Origin: a virus
Length of the DNA: 23,546 bases
Virus record (IMG/VR): IMGVR_UViG_3300030430_004647
Coordinates: 794 to 24,339 of that record
Direction: 5' to 3' (one strand)
Part shown: positions 12,825-21,236 of the stretch, in pieces
How positions within the stretch are numbered: position 1 is the first letter of the stretch
Layout: each line of letters starts with the position of its first letter
Made by a program: the position numbers and the translations under genes
The notes under the pieces: generated by a model
Database searches by the model: none
What the model was told of the DNA's origin: nothing
Seen by the model: only the letters and a program-made list of their open reading frames with translations

Positions 12825-15197
12825 ATGGCAGAATTTCTAACTGATAAACAATTTAATAAATTAGTATCTGGAATAAGTTCAGCTTTTTCTCGAGCCTTGG
12901 CTGGGGGAGGCACATCTGCGGCCGCAGCAGTACCCAAAGAGATAGATGAAGCACGAAGAAAAGTAATTCTAGATAATATAAAAAGTCTTAAAGAATATGA
13001 AGAACTTGAACGTAAAATAAAAGCTGACGCTGTGGAGAGAGCGGCAGAATTAATAGAACTTGGCGAAGAAGAACTAACCCAAAAACAAAGAAATTTGATT
13101 TTAGCTGCAGAGGCAGTAGAGGAAGCGAGAGAGTATTACAAGGTAGCAAAAGAATCTACAGATATAACTGATGAAGAAGTTCAAAATTTAAAAAATAAAT
13201 TAAAAGAATTAATTAAAATTCGTAAAGAAAAACAGAAAGACAGAGAAGATGAAAAGAATGACGATAATAAGAGACGCAATCGACAAAGCGAAATCAACAC
13301 AGAATTAAGTTTTCAAGCAGATCAAATTTTAACTAGATTTGCTGGTATTGATAATAAAACAATGTCCACTGCAAAAACACTAAAAGGGCTAGGTAGTCCT
13401 GTTAAGGCGTTCAAAGCCGGTTTAGGAGAGGCTAGTAAGAAAATACAAGAGGCCGGCCTCGGTAGCATTCTGATGGCTAAAACTTTCGAAAAGTTAAAAG
13501 AAACTGCATCTTTTATTGGTAAATTAAGTTTTGAAGGTGTTGGAGAAGGGTTTAATCTTCTTGGCAATGTTGAAAAAGCTGCAAAGAGACAAGATGCATT
13601 TAGATTGGCTGCTCGTGAGACAAATGTTCTTGCTGGACAACAAATAGAAGAGCTTGGTCAAAAATTTATGAGACTTGGCCAAGAGACCGATGGCACAACT
13701 GAAGACTTTATGCGTATAAATAAAGAGCTATTTAACACTTCTAATGTATTCAGAGATTTAAAGGCTCGCAATGATGAAACTAGGGAAAGTTTAGAAAGAA
13801 CCGCCTTTACGTTACAAAGAAGATTTATGATTAACGTTGTAGATGGTGCAAAAGTAACAGATATTTTAGGTCAATCTTTTGGAAAAACAACTCCAGAAAT
13901 AGAAGAATTTGAAAAAATATTGGCCGCTAGCGCCTCAACACTTGGATTAGATGTAAAAACTGTTTTTGCTGATTTTGCAGCTGAAGCCACAAACCTTTCA
14001 AGATTTGGTTTGCCTGATATTCAGAAAGAATTTTTATCATTGAGCGTTATAGCACAAAAAACAGGCATTTCAATTAATCAAGTGACAGGCGCCTTAGAAA
14101 AATTTTCAACATTTGAGGGAGCATTAACAGCAGCTTCAAAATTAAATGCTGTGTTTAATACCACAATTGACGGTATGGAAATAATGGAAGAGTTTAATTT
14201 GAACGGACCAGTTGCTGCACTTATTAAACTTAGAGAAGGATTAGAACAAACCGGACAATCTTTTAGTGATTTAAATTTTGCAGAGATGAGGGTGTTTCAA
14301 GAATCGTTGGGAATGAATTCTTTGCAGTTAAAATCGTTTACTGAAGTCTCTGTTGAAGAATTAAAAAAGATACAAGAAGAGACAAGAGGGTTATCTTTTG
14401 CTGAAGCAGAGAAGGTATTACAAAAAGGAAGAAAAGAGGCAGAACTATCAGCTGAAAAAAGATTAAACTTCATTGACAAATCGGTTACAGCCATGAACAA
14501 AGAAGGCAAACAATTGGATGATATTAATAGAAGCGTCATGGATTCTTTAAATGGCATGTCTGAGAGTATGAATAAATTAATACAAGCACTGAATTATGTT
14601 GGTGATATAATAAAAGTTGCTCTTGTCGGGGGCATGATTAAATTTATTGGTCAAACCGTCATGGCCACGAGAGCAGCCCAAGTGCTTGCACAAACACAAG
14701 CGATGACTAATGTAACCACAGGTCTCGGCACCGGCGCCGGCGCAGGTGGTTTCTTAGCCGGTTCAGCCGGAGGCATTCTAGGTCTCGCAGCTCTCGGAAT
14801 TGGTGCAGGTATAATGCTTGAGGGTAGCGAGTTTGATATATACGAGAAAGAGGGTGGCGGCAGCGCCATGGACAGGGCAGGCGGCATTAAAGAAAGGGGC
14901 GGACTTCCAGGCTTCCAATCTGAATTAAATTATTCTAGCATGGACCAGATGGCAGTAGTTGGAGAGGTACCAGAGACTATCGCTTTAAGACAACAAGCGA
15001 CAACAATTCCTGCAGGTGCATCAGTCAAACAAATAGCTGCTGGTCCCAGTAACATAAACTTAACTGTTAATTTGGTAACTAGAGAGGGCGAGATACTGGA
15101 AACAACAAATATTGCTACAGCTGTTGACGAAAAAGAAATGAACAAGGCAATAACAACATACTTAAATAGCAAATTGAACTTAGGACGAAGAGGTTAA
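12825..15197 (+). CDS. Tail tape measure protein
   Basis: 790 aa. It spans the tail tube during assembly and fixes its length; T4 uses gp29 (590 aa). Layout: long charged helical N-terminal half with coiled-coil character (about 35-170, for example LKEYEELERKIKADAVERAA, KNKLKELIKIRKEKQKDRED), further helices to about 590, then a hydrophobic Gly/Ala-rich segment at about 594-665 (IIKVALVGGMIKFIGQTVMA, then GAGAGGFLAGSAGGILGLAA) of the type that can enter the host membrane. A short beta-rich end follows (NINLTVNLVTREGEILETTN). It comes after the gp26/gp51-like chaperone pair, as tape measures usually do. No clear ribosome site is seen: it starts seven bases after the previous stop, so translational coupling is likely. 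Confidence 0.85.
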   Translation: MAEFLTDKQFNKLVSGISSAFSRALAGGGTSAAAAVPKEIDEARRKVILDNIKSLKEYEELERKIKADAVERAAELIELGEEELTQKQRNLILAAEAVEEAREYYKVAKESTDITDEEVQNLKNKLKELIKIRKEKQKDREDEKNDDNKRRNRQSEINTELSFQADQILTRFAGIDNKTMSTAKTLKGLGSPVKAFKAGLGEASKKIQEAGLGSILMAKTFEKLKETASFIGKLSFEGVGEGFNLLGNVEKAAKRQDAFRLAARETNVLAGQQIEELGQKFMRLGQETDGTTEDFMRINKELFNTSNVFRDLKARNDETRESLERTAFTLQRRFMINVVDGAKVTDILGQSFGKTTPEIEEFEKILAASASTLGLDVKTVFADFAAEATNLSRFGLPDIQKEFLSLSVIAQKTGISINQVTGALEKFSTFEGALTAASKLNAVFNTTIDGMEIMEEFNLNGPVAALIKLREGLEQTGQSFSDLNFAEMRVFQESLGMNSLQLKSFTEVSVEELKKIQEETRGLSFAEAEKVLQKGRKEAELSAEKRLNFIDKSVTAMNKEGKQLDDINRSVMDSLNGMSESMNKLIQALNYVGDIIKVALVGGMIKFIGQTVMATRAAQVLAQTQAMTNVTTGLGTGAGAGGFLAGSAGGILGLAALGIGAGIMLEGSEFDIYEKEGGGSAMDRAGGIKERGGLPGFQSELNYSSMDQMAVVGEVPETIALRQQATTIPAGASVKQIAAGPSNINLTVNLVTREGEILETTNIATAVDEKEMNKAITTYLNSKLNLGRRG

Positions 15198-15218
15198 CAG
15201 AAGTTATTTTATAACACG

Positions 15219-15228
15219 ACTATTTATA
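15219..15228 (+). repeat. Copy of the recurring intergenic motif (ACTATTTATA)
   Basis: ACTATTTATA is identical to the copy at 3854-3863 and lies only two bases before the start at 15231. Its reverse complement contains TATAAATA. Just upstream GTTAT TTT ATAAC (15203-15215) forms a weak 5-bp hairpin. No ribosome site is visible before the start, which is odd. Confidence 0.45.
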
Positions 15229-15230
15229 TT

Positions 15231-16241
15231 ATGCCTGTAGCCAACAGACCACATGAAACTCTCATTATAACTCCGCTGCATGTCCCGGGCGGCCGCCGAT
15301 TACAATTTGCAAGTATTATAACTGATTTTACAGATCAATGGACACAAAACTGGAATTCTACAAATGTATATGGCAGAATGGATCCAGTATCATTTTACGG
15401 CGGTACACGAAGAGAACTAACATTAGCATTTGATGTCAGGGGAGATGATGGTTTAGAGTCTGCTCGGAATATGAGAAATATTCAGACTTTAATTCAATAT
15501 CAATATCCTCGTTATAGAAATACGGCAGGCGAGCAACGAACGATTATAGCACCTCCTTACTTTGCATTTCGGTTTTTGAACATGTTAAATAGCGGTGGTG
15601 CCTATAGTAGAACTCTTACTGGTTATATTAATGGGTCAATACAAGTTAAACCAGGATTTGGAGACAAAAACACATCAATTCACTTTGATGATAATGAAAA
15701 CCCAACAGCAATGTATGCTAGCTTAGTAAATATATCCATGAGAATACAAGTTCTTCATGTTGGAGATCTGGTTGGCTGGAGTAGTCCATTTAGCTTGGGG
15801 CAAAGTTATCCTTATGGAGTCGATAAGGAAGACATTGAAAAGCTTGAAAAAAGAAACGAGGAAGCCAATCGCCCAGCTGCGCAAAATGTCAACCTCGAGG
15901 CGGAGGCGGCGCCGCCCGTTACGCCACCAGTCACCACTGACGGCGGAACCAAAGTCGACGCCGCCAAAAACCGCAGCGGCGCTTCCATTGCAGAGAGAAA
16001 AGAGACCGCCGCTGTGGAGGCTGCCGTGGATCGGATGATGAAATTAGCAAAAAACGCTGGCAGAGACAGAGACGAAATAAGAAAAGTGGTAGTAGCTGCC
16101 CGGGCTGCAATGACAGGAGAAGTAACAGGAGTGAGAACAGCAGATAAGGATTTACCGACAGGAACAGTGACTACGAAACAGGCCGAGGAAATGTTTAGCC
16201 CAAAGACTGGGCCATCATTTTTTAACCGTGGGCAGAGGTAA
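15231..16241 (+). CDS. Probable baseplate / tail-tube initiation protein
   Basis: 336 aa in two parts. Residues 1-200 are a beta-rich domain with a distinctive stretch (about 33-73): FTDQWTQNWNSTNVYGRMDP, then VSFYGGTRRELTLAFDVRGD. Later comes ARNMRNIQTLIQYQYPRY (about 79-96), a helix, then PPYFAFRFLNML and VNISMRIQVLHVGDLVGWSS. Residues 205-336 are a low-complexity linker (EAEAAPPVTPPVTTDGGTK), a helical part and a TGTVTTKQAEEMF tail. The 'GRMDP..Y..T.R...L.F' pattern is familiar from virion proteins of far-T4 phages. Position between tape measure and gp53-like gene is where T4 has genes 48 and 54, so a tube-cap or initiator role is inferred. The linker DNA is visibly more G+C-rich than its surroundings. 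The start lacks a clear ribosome site. Confidence 0.7.
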   Translation: MPVANRPHETLIITPLHVPGGRRLQFASIITDFTDQWTQNWNSTNVYGRMDPVSFYGGTRRELTLAFDVRGDDGLESARNMRNIQTLIQYQYPRYRNTAGEQRTIIAPPYFAFRFLNMLNSGGAYSRTLTGYINGSIQVKPGFGDKNTSIHFDDNENPTAMYASLVNISMRIQVLHVGDLVGWSSPFSLGQSYPYGVDKEDIEKLEKRNEEANRPAAQNVNLEAEAAPPVTPPVTTDGGTKVDAAKNRSGASIAERKETAAVEAAVDRMMKLAKNAGRDRDEIRKVVVAARAAMTGEVTGVRTADKDLPTGTVTTKQAEEMFSPKTGPSFFNRGQR

Positions 16242-16261
16242 TAAGGATTTTATTATAAACT

Positions 16262-16612
16262 ATGGCTGTAACAAGATATAATAACAGAAGAGTGATCATA
16301 ACAAGCGATTTATCATACGCACGGTCAGATATGTTCAAAAAAAGGGGTGTTCAAGCTATACAGCACTTCGATACTCCTGTTCTAACCTATCCAGACAGAG
16401 ATGACTTGGTAAATATAGTAGAAGAAACAAGAGTTTGGACAGTGGGAACTAAATACTTTAACTTGGCAAATGAATTTTACGGAGACCCTGAGTATTGGTG
16501 GGTAATTGCATGGTACAATTTAAAACCATTAGAAACAGATTTTAGCCCAGGTGAAACAGTTATTATCCCCACACCTTTGGAAAGAATTTTAAACAGTTTT
16601 GGATTAATTTAG
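16262..16612 (+). CDS. 53: Baseplate wedge protein with LysM-like fold (gp53-like)
   Basis: 116 aa; T4 gp53 is longer (196 aa). Seen: an N-terminal extended part (YPDRDDLVNIVEETRVWTVG, about 44-63), then the characteristic LysM-like end: YFNLANEFYGDPEYWWVIAW (about 65-84), NLKPLETDFSPGETVIIPTP (about 86-105) and LERILNSFGL. The pattern 'aromatic, Asn, x, LANEFYGDP-x-YWW', then 'PGE-x-V-IIP' is typical for gp53-type wedge proteins and the tail LysM proteins of other contractile phages. It is followed after one base by the hub-like gene, so both are probably translated together. A weak TAAGGA precedes the start by about 14 bases. Confidence 0.85.
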   Translation: MAVTRYNNRRVIITSDLSYARSDMFKKRGVQAIQHFDTPVLTYPDRDDLVNIVEETRVWTVGTKYFNLANEFYGDPEYWWVIAWYNLKPLETDFSPGETVIIPTPLERILNSFGLI

Positions 16613-16613
16613 T

Positions 16614-19600
16614 ATGGCATTTGCAAAATCAGATAGCATGGGGGGGATCCCCGAACAGTGCTTTTTATTAGAAAAAGCACAACAAATTTTAAATATATCT
16701 AGAAACAAAGACACCAGGCCGCCGCTTAATGCTGATCCAATTAGAGTTCGCGAACCGGTGAGAAATCCTGCCAGTATCGGTGGTACGCTCACCGCAGCGG
16801 TGCAGCCCGGGCGAGTATTAAATTCGCTTCCAGGTCCGTCCGAAGTACCAGTAAGATCTCTATCTAACGCAGTGTCTGGCAGCGGTGGCACTTTGTTGTC
16901 TCATAATATTCCAAATTATGTCCCTCAAAATCCTACTACAGTCGACGAAGTATTATCAATAGCCCCTTTGACAAACAATGTATTTACTTCTAATAAACGG
17001 TATTTAGATTTTCTTACAGGTTTACAAAATTTAAGCGCTCAGGGTCTTGAAACATTTTTAAACCTCGCACCTAATGAAATATCTCAATTAGCTCACTTTT
17101 TGGATGTTCAAGAGGTTATAACACATCCAGATAACGGGGAGATACTTAACCAGGAGGCTATATTTTACCGTAGAGATCAGCGGCGTCCTGGGCGACCAAA
17201 CCATCAAGATTTTGAAAGCAATAGAATATATCTTTCTAGAGGTTTAAGAACGGGCGCAGGTATAACCGATTTCACCCTAACCCATGAGGGTATTGATTCT
17301 GCTACAAAAAAAGTTGTTAGGGCCGAGGTCACATATGTTTTTCAAGATGTACGTGAAATGTTAAATCCAAATTATAGTCGTTTGTTTGATCAAACTGGCT
17401 TTGTTGAGCGTTCATTAACGAGTACTGTTGTTGGCCAACCAGCCACGCAGAGAAGATGCCCTCGATCAATTGATTTTACATTGGGATGGGAAACGAATGA
17501 TACGCTTAGAGCTAGGCTCTCCGGCGCGGGCTTGGATTTAAACAATCTACGAATAACGGTACGCACTCACATGGTTTCATATAATTTTAATTTAAATCAA
17601 GATGGGTCTTTAACTGTTAAAGCTGTTTATAGAGGTCAAATACAAGATGGAATGAGCGGCCCGGGGTCAAACATTCTTGAATTAGCTAAAGCGGTATTTG
17701 AACAATTTAATGGTGATGTAGATGCCGTAGAAAAAAGAGCAGTGGGGTTTGCTCAAAGCTCGGCGTCTGCTTTCAATGATCAAATTGCAAAAGGGGCAGT
17801 GGTTCAAAAATTAAAATTAATAATTGCTGACCGAATTGTTACTAGCGGACTGGGGGTCAGGCGGCCCGTTGGCAGGGGCGCGTATTCAAATTCAAGGTAT
17901 GGGACAGTTTCACAATTAAGAAGCGATTTATTTGGCGCCGGCGGCTTAGATGCCACAAACGCCGCTTTTAGAAACCTTGATAACGCCATCGTCACTGATC
18001 AGATATCATTTCTACAAAGTCAATTTGATCAATTTTTCGATAATAGATTTACCGGGTACCAGGGTCGTACCTACCTTCCGACCAGCACTGTTAACGGCTC
18101 CCGAGGAATAAACCAAAGCTCAGTTGGATTAAATGATATAGGTGATTTTTTAAGTCAAATTGACATAATCGATAAACAATATCAAACATCGGAAAACACT
18201 ATCAGAACAAACATCACTGAGGCCATAACACTATCCTATGCAGAACAAACAAGATTAGCAAATTTTCAGAAATTTAAAGCACTATCTTTACTAGGCACTC
18301 AACTAACCAACAATGCAGATTTACATCATTACTTGATTGACAAAAACGACTATCCGTCCGGACGTGATCCAATTACTGTATTTAAAGCTGAGATGGCAAC
18401 AAACAACGTGGTGAATGCACAAGCTGCAATCACAAATCTTGTTCCAACGTATTTGGTCAGCCATTTACAATTAAGAGAACTGTTTCAGCCCGGGTCCGCC
18501 GGGTCAAACGCCGTGGCTGCCCAGAGTATTCTGGGTCGAAATCAACCGATATTCGGGACGACAGGGCCAATATTTAACGATGTAAATGATCTCCCTACAA
18601 GCGACCCAAGAGCATTTAATGAAGAAAGATATATTTCTTATTCTTTTGTTTTTTTAGGACAACTAATAGAAAACGCCTTAAGGCTTCCCACTGGAATGGA
18701 CTTTTCAGTGACACCCCCGGTACCGATATCCACTGAAACGGTTATAGATCTCATACAATCTAGAGGCCCTAGAATGAGAATAGATTTAGGACTTATCGAC
18801 TTTAAGTGTCCACTAAGCGGAGTTGAAGTATCTAACTTTCCTTTGTATTATTTACCAATATCTCACAAACTTATCAATGGATTTTTTACTAGAGAAATAA
18901 TAGCGAAAGGAAAACAATATTATCCTATACACCAATTCATCATGGACTTACTTAAAAAAGCGCTGCCGGCAGGTTTTAACAAGTGTGCAGATATGTCCGG
19001 AGGTCAATCATTTGTTCCTCCAAAAATACAACTAACTGTTGCGAACCATCCGGAAGGGAATAGAGAAAACGTTTTTCAATATTTTATTCACGGTTCTAAA
19101 AGTGTTATACAAGACTTAACCGAAGCCGGGATCACTAATACTAATTTTGGAGATTATGATACAAATCTTACAAATCTAATACCTCATTTCTTTTTTTACG
19201 GTAGAAGTAAAGGTGCCGATCAAGAAATTAAATTAGTTGATATAACTGATCCATCAATTAAATCAGCAGTTTATTTTAGATCAGTCTCGTCTAAGCAGGG
19301 AGAGTTTGTCGGTGGTATGGAAAGAAAAACGGGCATTGTTCCGATTGTTTTTGAAACTGAAATAAAAACAATAGGCTTTCCTCTTGCGAATGTAGGTCAA
19401 TTGGTTTATGTAACGTTAGACCCTTTTATCATCGATGGAGCTACGATTGTTCGAGGAACCAATAGTGAATCTGTGCGTATGCTGGCGGCAACAGGGTATT
19501 ATAATATTCATAAAGTTAGTCATACTTTCTCCAAAGACGGGTTCTTTACAACTTTAAATGGTATAATTCAGATTTCGGCTAAAAACAAACGAAGCTTAGA

Positions 19601-19850
19601 GCCCACGGCCGGGTTCACACCACCTTCAGCTGCTGCCACCGGTGCGCCCACCCCGCCGGCCAGTGCTGCAACCGCATTGGCGGCTTTCGAGGCAGAAGTT
19701 GCGCAAAATGTTGCAAGATATCAAGCGATAAGGACGCAAATTAATCAGTCAGCAACGTCAGCGGCTAGAACTATACTTTTTAACGCTGAAAACAGCGCTA
19801 CTGGTTTTGATTTTAGACGAAGAAATCCCAGCGATACGACCGGCCTTTGA
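16614..19850 (+). CDS. Large baseplate hub-like virion protein
   Basis: 1078 aa with no single clear family hit by eye. Residues 1-125 look disordered and Pro/Gly/Ser-rich. The middle is mixed, with helix-rich stretches (LAKAVFEQFNGDVDAVEKRA). About residues 735-800 hold a hydrophobic part (SNFPLYYLPISHKLINGFFT, then IHQFIMDLLKKALPAGFN). About 860-990 are beta-rich (GADQEIKLVDITD, VPIVFETEIKTIGFPLANVG, QLVYVTLDPFIIDG, YYNIHKVSHTFSKDGFFTTL), resembling the tail-tip ring domains of gp27/gpD-type hubs. The last 75 residues are an Ala/Pro linker (TPPSAAATGAPTPPASAATA) and a helix. Position after gp53 supports a hub role. It starts one base after the previous stop. GGGGATCCCC (16643-16652), a perfect 10-base palindrome, lies near the start. 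Confidence 0.65.
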   Translation: MAFAKSDSMGGIPEQCFLLEKAQQILNISRNKDTRPPLNADPIRVREPVRNPASIGGTLTAAVQPGRVLNSLPGPSEVPVRSLSNAVSGSGGTLLSHNIPNYVPQNPTTVDEVLSIAPLTNNVFTSNKRYLDFLTGLQNLSAQGLETFLNLAPNEISQLAHFLDVQEVITHPDNGEILNQEAIFYRRDQRRPGRPNHQDFESNRIYLSRGLRTGAGITDFTLTHEGIDSATKKVVRAEVTYVFQDVREMLNPNYSRLFDQTGFVERSLTSTVVGQPATQRRCPRSIDFTLGWETNDTLRARLSGAGLDLNNLRITVRTHMVSYNFNLNQDGSLTVKAVYRGQIQDGMSGPGSNILELAKAVFEQFNGDVDAVEKRAVGFAQSSASAFNDQIAKGAVVQKLKLIIADRIVTSGLGVRRPVGRGAYSNSRYGTVSQLRSDLFGAGGLDATNAAFRNLDNAIVTDQISFLQSQFDQFFDNRFTGYQGRTYLPTSTVNGSRGINQSSVGLNDIGDFLSQIDIIDKQYQTSENTIRTNITEAITLSYAEQTRLANFQKFKALSLLGTQLTNNADLHHYLIDKNDYPSGRDPITVFKAEMATNNVVNAQAAITNLVPTYLVSHLQLRELFQPGSAGSNAVAAQSILGRNQPIFGTTGPIFNDVNDLPTSDPRAFNEERYISYSFVFLGQLIENALRLPTGMDFSVTPPVPISTETVIDLIQSRGPRMRIDLGLIDFKCPLSGVEVSNFPLYYLPISHKLINGFFTREIIAKGKQYYPIHQFIMDLLKKALPAGFNKCADMSGGQSFVPPKIQLTVANHPEGNRENVFQYFIHGSKSVIQDLTEAGITNTNFGDYDTNLTNLIPHFFFYGRSKGADQEIKLVDITDPSIKSAVYFRSVSSKQGEFVGGMERKTGIVPIVFETEIKTIGFPLANVGQLVYVTLDPFIIDGATIVRGTNSESVRMLAATGYYNIHKVSHTFSKDGFFTTLNGIIQISAKNKRSLEPTAGFTPPSAAATGAPTPPASAATALAAFEAEVAQNVARYQAIRTQINQSATSAARTILFNAENSATGFDFRRRNPSDTTGL

Positions 19851-19867
19851 AATTAAAAATTTTTAAA

Positions 19868-19877
19868 ACTAATTAAT
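19868..19877 (+). repeat. Copy of the recurring intergenic motif (ACTAATTAAT)
   Basis: ACTAATTAAT, identical to the copy at 6473-6482, lies in the 30-base A/T-only-like gap after the hub gene and three bases before the next ATG. No ribosome site is seen in this gap. Confidence 0.5.
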
Positions 19878-19880
19878 TTT

Positions 19881-21236
19881 ATGCCAAGTTTTTACCCACC
19901 AGTGTCCGGAAGATCTATAAATTTTAATAAATCATTACAATTATATAACAATAGATTATACTACAAATATATTACCGATCTTCTTTACGGTCAATCAAAA
20001 CCAAATTACATTGATTTATGGTATGATGTGCCTCTTTATGGTAAAATAAACATGGAAGGTTTATTAGTCATGCCAAGACCTGAATTAATGACATACTCTT
20101 TAGCAGAGGGAAATTTAGTAACATTTGATTTTTTTAAAACAGCCTTAGAGGATTATACTTTTTTTCTTAAAAGAGCCGTCAGCCAAGGAAGGACAAAACT
20201 TAATCTTTTATTAAATAATTTTGTGGTTAAACAATCCTTTATAGACTCTTACTCAATTCAAAAAAAGGTCACTGATAATTTTACAAGTATCTTTAATAGT
20301 GATATCTTTATTAAAGGAAAAAACATTACAAATTTTAATAGTTACTTTTGTGAACTAGTTGATACCATAGAAATAGCAAACTTAAATTATAGTCTCTTCA
20401 GTGCTTTTTCTAGCGCAGATACAAACCTTCTTTCAACTGGTCTTGCTTTTGAATTTGCAATAAAAGACCATGATGATGATAGAACTAAAAATTCTTATCT
20501 TCAAGATGATGAATTTGAAAAGCATGTAAATGTAGCTGCCAATTTTGGATTTAGAATTAACAAAAACGCTCCATGGATGATTATCGCTGATCTTGCCTCT
20601 AAGCCGATGCTGGATGGTCATATGGTGTCACGAAATGGCGAAAAAATAAAGGTACCAGGATATTTAGCTAATGCCTACATACCAAATGTTAAAACTTTTT
20701 TCGATCAAAATTATGATAGAGTTTCGTATAAATCTTTTGAGTTATTCAAAGAGTCTGTAATTGATGGCTATAATAAATATTTAGAAAATATAGATTACTA
20801 TTATGATCATGGATCTCCAACTTTACATGTTCCAAAAGGATATAAAAATATAACAGGAGTTAATGTCATACGTCAAGGACAAAAATTAATTTATATAAAA
20901 CAATATGATTCAAAATATTATGATGATTATTATTTTTTAAAAAAATATCAAAAAGTTATAAATTTTGAATCTGATAAAAGAATTAGAGATAGAAACTATT
21001 TGACTTTTAAATTTGCATTTGATAAAATGATGAAATTAAAAAAACCTGTTAATGAGATTTTAGATGAAATGGAGAAGTTTTACACTCCAACAAGAATATA
21101 CAATCCCCAAACCCAAAAGCTTTCTTGGAGATCTCCAAAAAACAGATTGACAAGTAGAACTAACTATGTTACCATTCAAACAAAAGAAAAACCCTCACCA
21201 GGGAAAATTGTAACTGAATTTTTACCGGACCTTTAA
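19881..21236 (+). CDS. Tyr/Lys-rich protein of unknown function
   Basis: 451 aa, not recognised. It is strongly rich in Tyr, Phe, Asn and Lys (for example YNNRLYYKYITDLLYGQSKP, about 22-41; IKQYDSKYYDDYYFLKKYQK, about 335-360). Other parts are PNYIDLWYDVPLYGKINMEG (about 40-59), INKNAPWMIIADLASKPMLD and a Ser/Arg/Thr-rich tail (SPKNRLTSRTNYVTIQTKEK). I see no signal peptide, membrane helix or enzyme motif. It directly follows the hub gene and its stop overlaps the start of the polymerase gene (TAATG at 21234-21238). It could be a further baseplate or virion protein, or belong with the polymerase. The DNA is more A+T-rich than the capsid and sheath genes. No clear ribosome site. Confidence 0.65.
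   Translation: MPSFYPPVSGRSINFNKSLQLYNNRLYYKYITDLLYGQSKPNYIDLWYDVPLYGKINMEGLLVMPRPELMTYSLAEGNLVTFDFFKTALEDYTFFLKRAVSQGRTKLNLLLNNFVVKQSFIDSYSIQKKVTDNFTSIFNSDIFIKGKNITNFNSYFCELVDTIEIANLNYSLFSAFSSADTNLLSTGLAFEFAIKDHDDDRTKNSYLQDDEFEKHVNVAANFGFRINKNAPWMIIADLASKPMLDGHMVSRNGEKIKVPGYLANAYIPNVKTFFDQNYDRVSYKSFELFKESVIDGYNKYLENIDYYYDHGSPTLHVPKGYKNITGVNVIRQGQKLIYIKQYDSKYYDDYYFLKKYQKVINFESDKRIRDRNYLTFKFAFDKMMKLKKPVNEILDEMEKFYTPTRIYNPQTQKLSWRSPKNRLTSRTNYVTIQTKEKPSPGKIVTEFLPDL

Noticed and set aside
15757-16038. Plus-strand frame of 93 codons within the 336-aa gene
   Set aside because: Arg-rich out-of-frame shadow of the G+C-rich linker; no start signals.
16643-16652. Perfect palindrome GGGGATCCCC near the start of the hub-like gene
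   Set aside because: Short, within codons, and without loop space; no evidence for a regulatory role.
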